A DNA stretch of 18,736 nt. Source: DASROJ01 sp035646975. Its GTDB lineage: Bacteria; Acidobacteriota; Polarisedimenticolia; JACPZX01; DASXTC01. The stretch is taken from positions 1 to 18,736 of the forward strand of contig DASROJ010000316.1 of assembly GCA_035646975.1 (NCBI GenBank), read 5' to 3'. Of this stretch, positions 6,886-13,886 are shown piece by piece (the first letter of the stretch is position 1; each line of letters starts with the position of its first letter). The notes under the pieces were generated by a model, which made no database searches, was not told the origin of the DNA, and saw only the letters and a list, made by a program, of their open reading frames with translations. Made by a program: the position numbers and the translations under genes.

Positions 6886-6888
6886 GGG

Positions 6889-7401
6889 ATGACTCCCGGC
6901 ACCGCGATCCCCGGCGTCGAGCAGGGCCTCAAGGCCTCGCAGCGGGCGGTGGAGAGTCTGCGCTCCCTGTTCGGCGATGCCATCCGCGAGCAGGTCTCGT
7001 TCCGCGGTGAAGAAACGCTCTACCTCGACCCGGCGCGGCTGGTGGAGATCTGCCGCCATCTGAAGAATGACGCGGCGCTTTCGTATCGCTACCTCGTCGA
7101 CATCACGGCGATCCACTGGCTCGATGCGCCGCACGAGTACGAGGTCGCCTACCTGCTCTGCTCGCTGCAGAACAACTCGCTGCTGCGTCTCAAGGTCAGG
7201 GCGGGCGGCACCACCGGCGTGGACGCGGTGCCGACCGTGACCGGTGTGTGGGCCGCCGCCGACTGGAACGAGCGCGAGGAGTGGGACAAGGTCGGCGTGG
7301 TGTTCGCGGGACACCCGAACCTGAAAAGAATTCTGATGCCCGAGGACTGGGAAGGGCACCCGCTGCGCAAGGACTACCCGGTGGAAGGTATCGGCGCATG
7401 A
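6889..7401 (+). CDS. nuoC: NADH-quinone oxidoreductase subunit C
   Basis: 170 aa, soluble subunit of the peripheral arm (30-kDa subunit family). The signature is clear: GVWAAADWNEREEWDKVGV (119-137) then FAGHPNLKRIL (139-149) and the C-terminal HPLRKDYP (157-164). NuoC binds NuoD and NuoB and supports the Q module. It is a separate protein here, not fused to NuoD. GGGAG at the end of nuoA, six bases before the ATG, is the likely ribosome binding site. There is no NuoB-like sequence fused to its N-terminus: the first 25 residues are ordinary and contain no Cys. Confidence 0.93.
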   Translation: MTPGTAIPGVEQGLKASQRAVESLRSLFGDAIREQVSFRGEETLYLDPARLVEICRHLKNDAALSYRYLVDITAIHWLDAPHEYEVAYLLCSLQNNSLLRLKVRAGGTTGVDAVPTVTGVWAAADWNEREEWDKVGVVFAGHPNLKRILMPEDWEGHPLRKDYPVEGIGA

Positions 7402-7410
7402 GAGGCCCGC

Positions 7411-8607
7411 ATGCCCTATAAGACCGAGACGATCGAGCCGGGCACCGAGCTGCTGACGGTGAACATGGGGCCGTCCCACCCGAGCACGCACGGCGTGCTG
7501 AGGCTGATACTCACGCTGGACGGCGAGCGGGTGGTGAGGGCCGAGCCGGTGATGGGCTACCTGCACCGCGGCATGGAGAAGATCTCGGAGAACAAGACCT
7601 ACACGCAGTTCATCCCCTACACCGACCGGCTCGATTACCTGGCGCCGCTGTCAAACAACGTGGCGTTCGCCCTCGCGGTGGAAAAGCTGGTGGGTGTGAC
7701 GGTGCCGGCGCGGTGCCAGTTCATCCGTGTGCTGGTGTGCGAGATGTCGCGGATCTCCGCGCACCTGCTCTGGCTGGGCACCCACGCGGTGGACCTGGGC
7801 GCCATCACCGTGTTCATGTACACCTTCCGGGAGCGCGAGGTGCTGTACAACTTCTTCGAGGCGCTCACCGGCACGAGGCTCACCACGTCCTACACGCGCA
7901 TCGGCGGCCTGACCCGAGATCTGCCCGCCGGTTTTCTCGACGAGGTGGGCCGGTGGCTCGACCGCTTCGCCGGCGAGCTCGACGAGTACGAGACGCTGCT
8001 GACGAAGAACAAGATCTGGGTGGAGCGCACGCAGGGGGTGGGCGTGCTCAAGGCCGATGACGCCATCGAGCTGGGCGTATCCGGGCCCAACCTGCGCGCG
8101 AGCGGCTACGAGTGGGACCTGCGCAAGACGCGCCCCTACTCCGGCTACGAGCAGTTCGAATTCGAGATCCCGATCGGCTCCACAGGGGATGTCTACGACC
8201 GCTACCTCGTGCGCATCGAAGAGATGCGACAGTCGGTGAAGATCTGCCGGCAGGCGGTGAAGAACATGCCGGGCGGCCCGATCAACGTGGACGATCCCAA
8301 GCTCGTGCTGCCACCCAAGGATCAGGTGCTCACGAAGATGGAGCAGCTCATCCACCAGTTCATCATCGTGACCGAGGGGTTCCATGCGCCCAAGGGCGAG
8401 ATCTACCACGCGATCGAAGCGCCCAAAGGCGAGCTGGGTTTCTACATCGTGAGCGAGGGGGGCCCGTCCCCCTACAGGATGAAGATCCGATCCCCCTCGT
8501 TCATCAACCTGCAGGCATTGCCCTCCATCTGCGTGGGCGCGCTGATCTCCGACGTGGTGGCGATCATCGCCAGCCTCGACCCGGTCATGGGCGAGGTGGA
8601 CCGATGA
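7411..8607 (+). CDS. nuoD: NADH-quinone oxidoreductase subunit D
   Basis: 398 aa, 49-kDa subunit family, which forms the quinone-binding cavity with NuoB. The quinone-site motif GPSHPSTHGVLR is at 20-31, where His27 matches the quinone-binding His of Thermus Nqo4, and Tyr76 in YTDRLDY (70-76) matches the quinone-binding Tyr. GYLHRGMEK (49-57) and the standard C-terminus DPVMGEVDR are present. Length is normal. It starts nine bases after nuoC with AGAGG upstream and ends overlapping nuoE by four bases. The subunit appears fully functional although its usual partner NuoB is not encoded nearby. Confidence 0.96.
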   Translation: MPYKTETIEPGTELLTVNMGPSHPSTHGVLRLILTLDGERVVRAEPVMGYLHRGMEKISENKTYTQFIPYTDRLDYLAPLSNNVAFALAVEKLVGVTVPARCQFIRVLVCEMSRISAHLLWLGTHAVDLGAITVFMYTFREREVLYNFFEALTGTRLTTSYTRIGGLTRDLPAGFLDEVGRWLDRFAGELDEYETLLTKNKIWVERTQGVGVLKADDAIELGVSGPNLRASGYEWDLRKTRPYSGYEQFEFEIPIGSTGDVYDRYLVRIEEMRQSVKICRQAVKNMPGGPINVDDPKLVLPPKDQVLTKMEQLIHQFIIVTEGFHAPKGEIYHAIEAPKGELGFYIVSEGGPSPYRMKIRSPSFINLQALPSICVGALISDVVAIIASLDPVMGEVDR

Positions 8608-9116
8608 GCGGCAGCCCGCATGTCGGCGTGACCTTCTCGTCGGCGTCCAGGGGTCTGAGCGAGCAGACCCTCAAAAAGATCGACGCGGCGATCGCCCGGT
8701 ATCCGCAGAAGCAGTCGGCCCTGCTGCCGGCGTTGTGGCTGGCCCAGCAGGAGCAGGGGTTCTGCAGCCTCGAGGCGCAGACCCAGATCGCCGAAAAGCT
8801 CGGCGTGAGCCAGTCGTTCGTGGCGGGGGTCGTGTCGTTCTACACGATGTTTCACACCCAGCCGGTGGGGCGGCACGTCATCGACGTCTGCACGACCGTC
8901 TCGTGCTGGCTGCGGGGCGCCGACGAACTGGTGCGCCATCTGGAAGGCAGGCTTGGCATCGGCGTGGGCGAGACCACCAAGGATGGAAAGTACACGCTGC
9001 GGACCGTCGAATGTCTCGGTTCCTGCGGCACGGCGCCGATGTGCCAGCTCGACGACGACTACCATGAAAACCTGACGTTCGACCGGATCGACAAGGTGAT
9101 CGACGGGCTCGACTGA
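8604..9116 (+). CDS. nuoE: NADH-quinone oxidoreductase subunit E (2Fe-2S, N1a)
   Basis: 170 aa, 24-kDa subunit of the NADH module with a thioredoxin-like fold holding cluster N1a. Ligands are Cys96 and Cys101 (CTTVSC) and Cys137 and Cys141 (CLGSC), at the usual spacing. The N-terminal helical part (20-75) has the family pattern of Tyr-Pro, then ALLPALWLAQQ. The start at 8604 overlaps the nuoD stop as ATGA; this matches the family's N-terminus, and longer frames upstream lie inside nuoD. nuoF follows after 39 bases. Confidence 0.95.
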   Translation: MSGSPHVGVTFSSASRGLSEQTLKKIDAAIARYPQKQSALLPALWLAQQEQGFCSLEAQTQIAEKLGVSQSFVAGVVSFYTMFHTQPVGRHVIDVCTTVSCWLRGADELVRHLEGRLGIGVGETTKDGKYTLRTVECLGSCGTAPMCQLDDDYHENLTFDRIDKVIDGLD

Positions 9117-9132
9117 GCGACGCTCCATCCGT

Positions 9133-9151
9133 GCGTGAGGAACGCGTGAGG
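9133..9151 (+). promoter_or_regulatory. Duplicated Shine-Dalgarno-like octamer before nuoF
   Basis: GCGTGAGG occurs at 9133-9140 and again at 9144-9151. The second copy lies four bases before the nuoF ATG, the first fifteen bases before it. This is the only gap longer than about ten bases within the operon, so it may hold a tuned translation start. Confidence 0.4.
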
Positions 9152-9155
9152 GAAA

Positions 9156-10451
9156 ATGGCCGCGCTGACTGAAAAGATACTCACGAAGAACATCGGCTTT
9201 GCCGACCAGCCCGATATCGAGGCGGCGATCGGCAGGGGCGCCTACTCCCGCCTGAAGAAGGCGCTGGCGATGGACCCCAACGCGATCGTGGAAGAGGTGA
9301 AGAAAGCCGGGTTGCGGGGACGCGGCGGCGCCGGGTTTCCCACCGGGCTGAAGTGGACCTTCATGCCGAAAGAGACCCCCAAGCCGAAATACCTCGTGGT
9401 CAACGCGGATGAGTCGGAGCCGGGCACCTTCAAGGACAGGATGCTGATGGAGCGCGACCCGCATCTCTGCCTCGAGGGGATGATCATCAGCGCGTTCGCG
9501 ATGCGGGCGTCGCTCATCTTCATCTACATCCGCGGCGAGTTCGTGCTGGGGCATACGACGCTGGGCCGCGCCATCGAGCAGGCGCGCGCGAAAGGCTTCA
9601 TCGGCAGCAACGTCCTGGGCTCGGGCTTCGACATCGACATCATCCTGCACCGCGGCGCGGGCGCCTACATCTGCGGCGAGGAGACGGCGCTGATGGAGAG
9701 CCTCGAGGGCAAACGCGGCTACCCGCGTCTCAAGCCGCCCTTCCCGGCCAATTTCGGCGTCTACGGCAACCCGACCACCATCAACAATGTCGAGACGCTC
9801 GCCTGCGTGTCTTATATCGTGGAGCGCGGGGCGGAATGGTTCGCGGGGATCGGGCGCGAGAAGAACACCGGGCCGAAGCTCTACTGCCTTTCGGGCCATG
9901 TCGCGCGCCCCGGGGTGTACGAGACCGAGACCGGCATCCCGTTCAAGACTTTGTTCGAAGAGCACGGCGGCGGTCTGCTCGACAAGAAGCGCCGGCTCAA
10001 GGCGGTCATCCCGGGCGGCTCGTCGGCGCCGGTGCTGACCCCCGCCGAATGCGAAGATCTCATGATGGATTTCGACTCGCTGGCGGCCCGGGGGAGCATG
10101 CTCGGCTCGGCCGGCGTGATGTTCATGGACGACTCGGTGTGCATGGTGCGGGCGCTGGAGCGGGTGCTGAAGTTCTACGCGCACGAGTCGTGCGGCCAGT
10201 GCTCGCCGTGCCGCGTCGGCTCCGACTGGATTTACCGTATCGTGAAGCGGATCGAGGCAGGGGGCGGACTGCCGGGCGACCTCGAGACGCTGGTGTCGCT
10301 CAGCGACGGGATGATCGGCAAGACGATCTGCGTGTTCGCCGACGCCGCCGCGCTGCCGGCCAAATCGTTCGTCGCGAAGTTCCGCGATGAATTCACCGAT
10401 CACATCAGCCTGAAGGCGTGCCCCATGGCGCCGACCCCGGCGAGGACCTGA
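9156..10451 (+). CDS. nuoF: NADH-quinone oxidoreductase subunit F (NADH/FMN, N3)
   Basis: 431 aa, 51-kDa subunit that binds NADH and FMN and passes electrons to cluster N3. GLRGRGGAGFPTGLKW (52-67) is the Gly-rich nucleotide/FMN loop, NADESEPGTFKDR (83-95) contacts NADH and FMN, and GAGAYICGEETALMESLEG (167-185) completes the site. N3 ligands are Cys346, Cys349, Cys352 (ESCGQCSPC) and Cys392 (TICVFAD). Length is typical. It is followed by nuoG after five bases. The presence of intact NuoE and NuoF shows that NADH is the intended electron donor. Confidence 0.97.
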   Translation: MAALTEKILTKNIGFADQPDIEAAIGRGAYSRLKKALAMDPNAIVEEVKKAGLRGRGGAGFPTGLKWTFMPKETPKPKYLVVNADESEPGTFKDRMLMERDPHLCLEGMIISAFAMRASLIFIYIRGEFVLGHTTLGRAIEQARAKGFIGSNVLGSGFDIDIILHRGAGAYICGEETALMESLEGKRGYPRLKPPFPANFGVYGNPTTINNVETLACVSYIVERGAEWFAGIGREKNTGPKLYCLSGHVARPGVYETETGIPFKTLFEEHGGGLLDKKRRLKAVIPGGSSAPVLTPAECEDLMMDFDSLAARGSMLGSAGVMFMDDSVCMVRALERVLKFYAHESCGQCSPCRVGSDWIYRIVKRIEAGGGLPGDLETLVSLSDGMIGKTICVFADAAALPAKSFVAKFRDEFTDHISLKACPMAPTPART

Positions 10452-10456
10452 GCGCG

Positions 10457-11989
10457 ATGCCCGACAGGATCAAGCTGACCATCGACGGCAAGGAGATCGA
10501 AGTCGACAAGGGCGCCACGGTGCTGCAGGCCGCGGGCCAGTCGGGCATCGACGTGCCGCGCTACTGCTACCACCCGGGGCTCACCATCGCGGGCAACTGC
10601 CGCATCTGCCTCGTCGACATCGAGAAGATGCCCAAGCTGGTCACCTCGTGCACCACGGTGGCCGGCGAGGGCATGGTGGTGCGCACCCACGGAGCGAAGG
10701 TCGAGGACGGCCGGCGCGCGGTGATGGAGTTCCTCCTGGCGAACCACCCGCTGGACTGTCCCATCTGCGACCAGGCGGGGGAATGCTGGCTTCAGGAGTA
10801 TTCCTTCAGGCACGGCTCCGGCGGCTCGCGCTTCAAGGAAGAAAAGATCAAAGGCTTCAAGAACAAGCCGATCGGGCCGCACGTGGTGCTCGACACCGAG
10901 CGCTGCATCGTCTGCACCCGGTGCGTCCGCTTCACGCAGGAGATCACGGGCACCGGCGAGCTGGGAGTGTTCCAGCGCGGCGTGCTCTCGTACATCGATG
11001 TCTTTCCGGGAACGACGCTCGACAATCCCTACTCGGGCAACACGGTGGACATCTGCCCGGTCGGCGCGCTCACGCTGGAGGAGTTCCGGTTCAAGAAGCG
11101 GGTCTGGGAGCTGCGCGACGCGCCGTCGGTCTGCGGCACCTGCGCACGCGGATGCAACGTGAACCTGGGCATCTCCGACAACCGGATCTGGCGCATGACC
11201 CCGCGCGAAAACCAGCAGGTCAACAAGTGGTGGATGTGCGACGAGGGACGCCTCTCGTACGAGCCTCTCGACGTCACGCCCCGCCTGACCGAGGCGCAGT
11301 CGCGCGGCAACGGAGCGGACGGGGCCTCCGTCGCGGTCCCCTGGCCGGACGCGCTCGAGACGCTGGCGGGAAAGCTCAAGGAAGCGCGCGCCGGCGCCGT
11401 GGTGGCAATCGCCTCGGCCAGCCTCACGCTGGAAGATCTCTTCCTGGTCAAGCGGCTGTTCGCCGAAGCGATCAAATCCGGCGAGATCATCGTGCCGGAA
11501 AAGCTGCGCGGCCAGGATGACGCGCTGCTCATCAGGGCCGACAAGACCCCCAACGCGGCCGGCGCGAAGCGGCTGGGGCTGACCATCGACGCGGGCAACC
11601 AAAGACAGGCTTCGGCGATGGCGGCGGCGGCCTCCGGCAAGGTGGACGTGCTGCTGGTGCTGGGCGGCGACGCGCTGGAAGAAGCCGCCGCGGCGGGTCT
11701 TGCGGCGGCGCGCAACAACGCGTTCGTGGCGGTGTTCAGTCCGTTCGTCGACACGGCGGTGAAGAACGCCGACCTCGCGCTGCCTTCCACCGCCTACGGA
11801 GAGTTCGACGGCACCTGGGTGAATTTCCAGGGATACCCGCAGCATGTGAAGCGGGCCCTGACGCCGCCGGCCGTCGCTCTGGAAGGATGGCGGCTGGCCG
11901 GCGAGCTGATGAACAGGATGGGAGTGCCGGTCGCCTACGCTTCGGCGGCCGCAGTCATGGCCGATGTCATGAAGGACGTGCCCGCATGA
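10457..11989 (+). CDS. nuoG: NADH-quinone oxidoreductase subunit G, short form with N7 ligands
   Basis: 510 aa. Cluster ligands are complete: N1b Cys37, 48, 51, 65; N5 His97, Cys101, 104, 110; N4 Cys150, 153, 156, 200. Cys226, 229, 233 and 261 form CxxCxxxCx27C, the N7 motif found in some bacterial NuoG. The C-terminal molybdopterin-oxidoreductase-like domain is strongly shortened (about 270-510; Thermus and E. coli NuoG are about 780 and 910 aa), but its end still aligns: FSPFVDTAVKNADLALPST and GTWVNFQGYPQHVKRA. It is thus an internal shortening, not a frameshift. The start at 10457 is preferred over an upstream in-frame ATG inside nuoF, because the ferredoxin domain begins directly. The stop overlaps the nuoH start (ATGA). 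Confidence 0.95.
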   Translation: MPDRIKLTIDGKEIEVDKGATVLQAAGQSGIDVPRYCYHPGLTIAGNCRICLVDIEKMPKLVTSCTTVAGEGMVVRTHGAKVEDGRRAVMEFLLANHPLDCPICDQAGECWLQEYSFRHGSGGSRFKEEKIKGFKNKPIGPHVVLDTERCIVCTRCVRFTQEITGTGELGVFQRGVLSYIDVFPGTTLDNPYSGNTVDICPVGALTLEEFRFKKRVWELRDAPSVCGTCARGCNVNLGISDNRIWRMTPRENQQVNKWWMCDEGRLSYEPLDVTPRLTEAQSRGNGADGASVAVPWPDALETLAGKLKEARAGAVVAIASASLTLEDLFLVKRLFAEAIKSGEIIVPEKLRGQDDALLIRADKTPNAAGAKRLGLTIDAGNQRQASAMAAAASGKVDVLLVLGGDALEEAAAAGLAAARNNAFVAVFSPFVDTAVKNADLALPSTAYGEFDGTWVNFQGYPQHVKRALTPPAVALEGWRLAGELMNRMGVPVAYASAAAVMADVMKDVPA

Positions 11990-13032
11990 CCGACCTGCTG
12001 CTGGGCACCGGGTTGGCCGCCACCCTGTTCAAGATCGCCGTCATCCTCGGCGTCGTCATGACCGTGGTGGGCAACATCGTGCTGGCGGAGCGCAAGCTGG
12101 CCGGCTGGATCCAGGACCGGGTCGGCCCCAACCGCGCCGGGCCGTGGGGCCTGCTGCAGCCGCTGGCCGACGGCATCAAGTTCATCTTCAAGGAAGACAT
12201 CATCCCGACGTCGGCGCACCGCCCGCTGTTCGTGCTCGCTCCGGTGCTGTCGCTCACCGCCGCGCTGACCACCTTCGCGGTCATCCCGTTCGCCGACCGG
12301 TTCGTCATCCTGGGGCGCGAAGTGGCGCCGATCATCGCAGACCTCGACGTGGGGCTGCTCTGGATCTTCGCGGTCTCGGGGCTCGGCGTCTACGGCGTCG
12401 TCCTGGCGGGGTGGTCCTCCAACAACAAGTACTCGCTGATGGGCGGGCTGCGTTCTTCCGCGCAGATGATCTCCTACGAGCTGTCGATGACGCTCAGCGT
12501 GGTGGGGGTGCTGATGGCGGCCGAATCGCTGCGGCTCGCCGACATCGTCAACGCGCAGGCCGGCAGCGTCTGGAACGTCGTCTCCCAGCCGATCGGGTTT
12601 CTCGTGTTCATCATCTCGGCCTTCGCCGAGACGAACCGGCTGCCCTTCGACCTTCCGGAGGCCGAGCCCGAGCTGGTGGCGGGTTATCACACCGAGTACT
12701 CGGGCATGCCGTTCCTGATGTTCTACATGGCCGAGTATGCCAACGTGATCCTGTCGAGCAGCCTCATGGTGCTGCTGTTCTTCGGAGGATGGCACCTGCC
12801 GGTGGTCGAGCCGATGCTGCGCGGAGTGTCGCAGGGCGTGGCGGGGCTGATCCATCTGGGCATCTTCAGCCTGAAGCTGTCGTGCTTCCTCTTTCTCTAC
12901 ATCTGGGTCCGGTGGACGCTGCCGCGGTTTCGTTACGACCAGCTGATGCGCCTGGGGTGGAAGGTGATGCTGCCACTGGCCCTGGCCAACGTCGTCTGGA
13001 CAGCCGCGATCATCCTGTGGGGATGGATCTGA
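11986..13032 (+). CDS. nuoH: NADH-quinone oxidoreductase subunit H
   Basis: 348 aa, about eight membrane helices. NuoH forms the membrane side of the quinone cavity. Conserved parts: ERKLAGWIQDRVGPNRAGPW (35-54), LQPLADGIKFIFKED (57-71), NNKYSLMGGLRSSAQMISYE (146-165), and the acidic loop AETNRLPFDLPEAEPELVAG (214-233) with its conserved Glu and Asp residues, then the YHTEYSGMPF stretch. RFRYDQLMRLGWK (314-326) is typical near the C-terminus. The ATG at 11986 overlaps the nuoG stop. nuoJ begins inside its end, where nuoI would normally follow. Confidence 0.96.
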   Translation: MTDLLLGTGLAATLFKIAVILGVVMTVVGNIVLAERKLAGWIQDRVGPNRAGPWGLLQPLADGIKFIFKEDIIPTSAHRPLFVLAPVLSLTAALTTFAVIPFADRFVILGREVAPIIADLDVGLLWIFAVSGLGVYGVVLAGWSSNNKYSLMGGLRSSAQMISYELSMTLSVVGVLMAAESLRLADIVNAQAGSVWNVVSQPIGFLVFIISAFAETNRLPFDLPEAEPELVAGYHTEYSGMPFLMFYMAEYANVILSSSLMVLLFFGGWHLPVVEPMLRGVSQGVAGLIHLGIFSLKLSCFLFLYIWVRWTLPRFRYDQLMRLGWKVMLPLALANVVWTAAIILWGWI

Positions 13033-13577
13033 GCCCGCGAGAGCTTCTCTTCTACGCAGACGCCATCGTGGCGGTGATGACCGCGATGATGGTGGTGCTC
13101 CATCGCAACCCGGTGGTCTGCGCGCTGTCGCTGGTCGCGCACCTGTGCGCCGTGGCCATGTTCTTCCTCCTGCTCGACGCCAGCTTCCTGTTCGCGGTGC
13201 AGATCATCCTGTATGCCGGCGCGATCATGGTGCTCTTCCTGTTCGTCATCATGCTGCTCGACCCGGCTGGAGAAGGAGTGGCGGGCCGCACCGGCAACAT
13301 CCAGATCGTGATGACGGGGGTGGCGGCCGCGGCGCTGTTGTTCTCCGCCGCGCGCGTGGTGCCTGCCATCGTGGATCTGGAGTCGGCCGGCGGCGGCAGA
13401 CCCACGTCGCTGCCCCCGGGATACGGGCAGGTAAGCGGCATCGGACGGCTGCTGTTCACCGACTACCTGTTCCCGTTCGAGGTGGCGTCGATCCTGCTGC
13501 TGGTGGCGATGATCGGCGCGCTCTACATGGGCCGGCTGGGCAAGGTCGGGCCCGCGGGCGACAAGGAGCCGGAATGA
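13023..13577 (+). CDS. nuoJ: NADH-quinone oxidoreductase subunit J
   Basis: 184 aa, five predicted helices. The third helix has the family hallmark VQIILYAGAIMVLFLFVIML (59-78) with the Tyr-Ala-Gly segment that is flexible in complex I structures. The C-terminal helix includes FPFEVASILLLVAMIGAL. The ATG at 13023 overlaps the nuoH end by ten bases; this start gives MDLSPRELLFY, which fits the family. The tight overlap leaves no room for nuoI. Confidence 0.94.
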   Translation: MDLSPRELLFYADAIVAVMTAMMVVLHRNPVVCALSLVAHLCAVAMFFLLLDASFLFAVQIILYAGAIMVLFLFVIMLLDPAGEGVAGRTGNIQIVMTGVAAAALLFSAARVVPAIVDLESAGGGRPTSLPPGYGQVSGIGRLLFTDYLFPFEVASILLLVAMIGALYMGRLGKVGPAGDKEPE

Positions 13578-13876
13578 TACCTGCCGGTGGCATCCTGGTT
13601 GTCAGCGCGGTGCTGTTCGTCACCGGGGTCATCGGCGTGATGATCCGCCGCAGCGCGCTGGTGATTTTCATGAGCATCGAGCTGATGCTCAACGCCGCGA
13701 ACCTGCTCTTCGTGGGGATGGCCCGTCTGCTTGGCACGATGGACGGGCAGCTCTTCGCGTTCTTCGTCATGACGGTGGCCGCCGCCGAGGCGGCGGTCGG
13801 ACTGGCGATCATCATCGCGCTGTTCCGCAGGCGCCGCACCACCGATGTCGATCAGGTGAATCTGCTCAAATGGTGA
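13574..13876 (+). CDS. nuoK: NADH-quinone oxidoreductase subunit K
   Basis: 100 aa, three helices. It is an Mrp-related membrane subunit. Glu36 (MSIELMLNAANL) and Glu72 (AAAEAAVGLAI) lie at the same positions as the essential glutamates of E. coli NuoK, as part of the proton path. The start overlaps the nuoJ stop (ATGA). Length is typical. Confidence 0.96.
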   Translation: MIPAGGILVVSAVLFVTGVIGVMIRRSALVIFMSIELMLNAANLLFVGMARLLGTMDGQLFAFFVMTVAAAEAAVGLAIIIALFRRRRTTDVDQVNLLKW

Positions 13877-13886
13877 CTCTGCCGAC

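Noticed and set aside
8472..10403. 643-codon open frame antisense to nuoD-nuoF
   Set aside because: It lies opposite highly conserved complex I genes and encodes low-complexity, Arg- and His-rich sequence with no recognisable domain.
10457..11989. Frameshifted or broken nuoG
   Set aside because: The frame is open throughout, all cluster ligands are present, and the C-terminal end still aligns with the family, so the protein is shortened internally and not broken.
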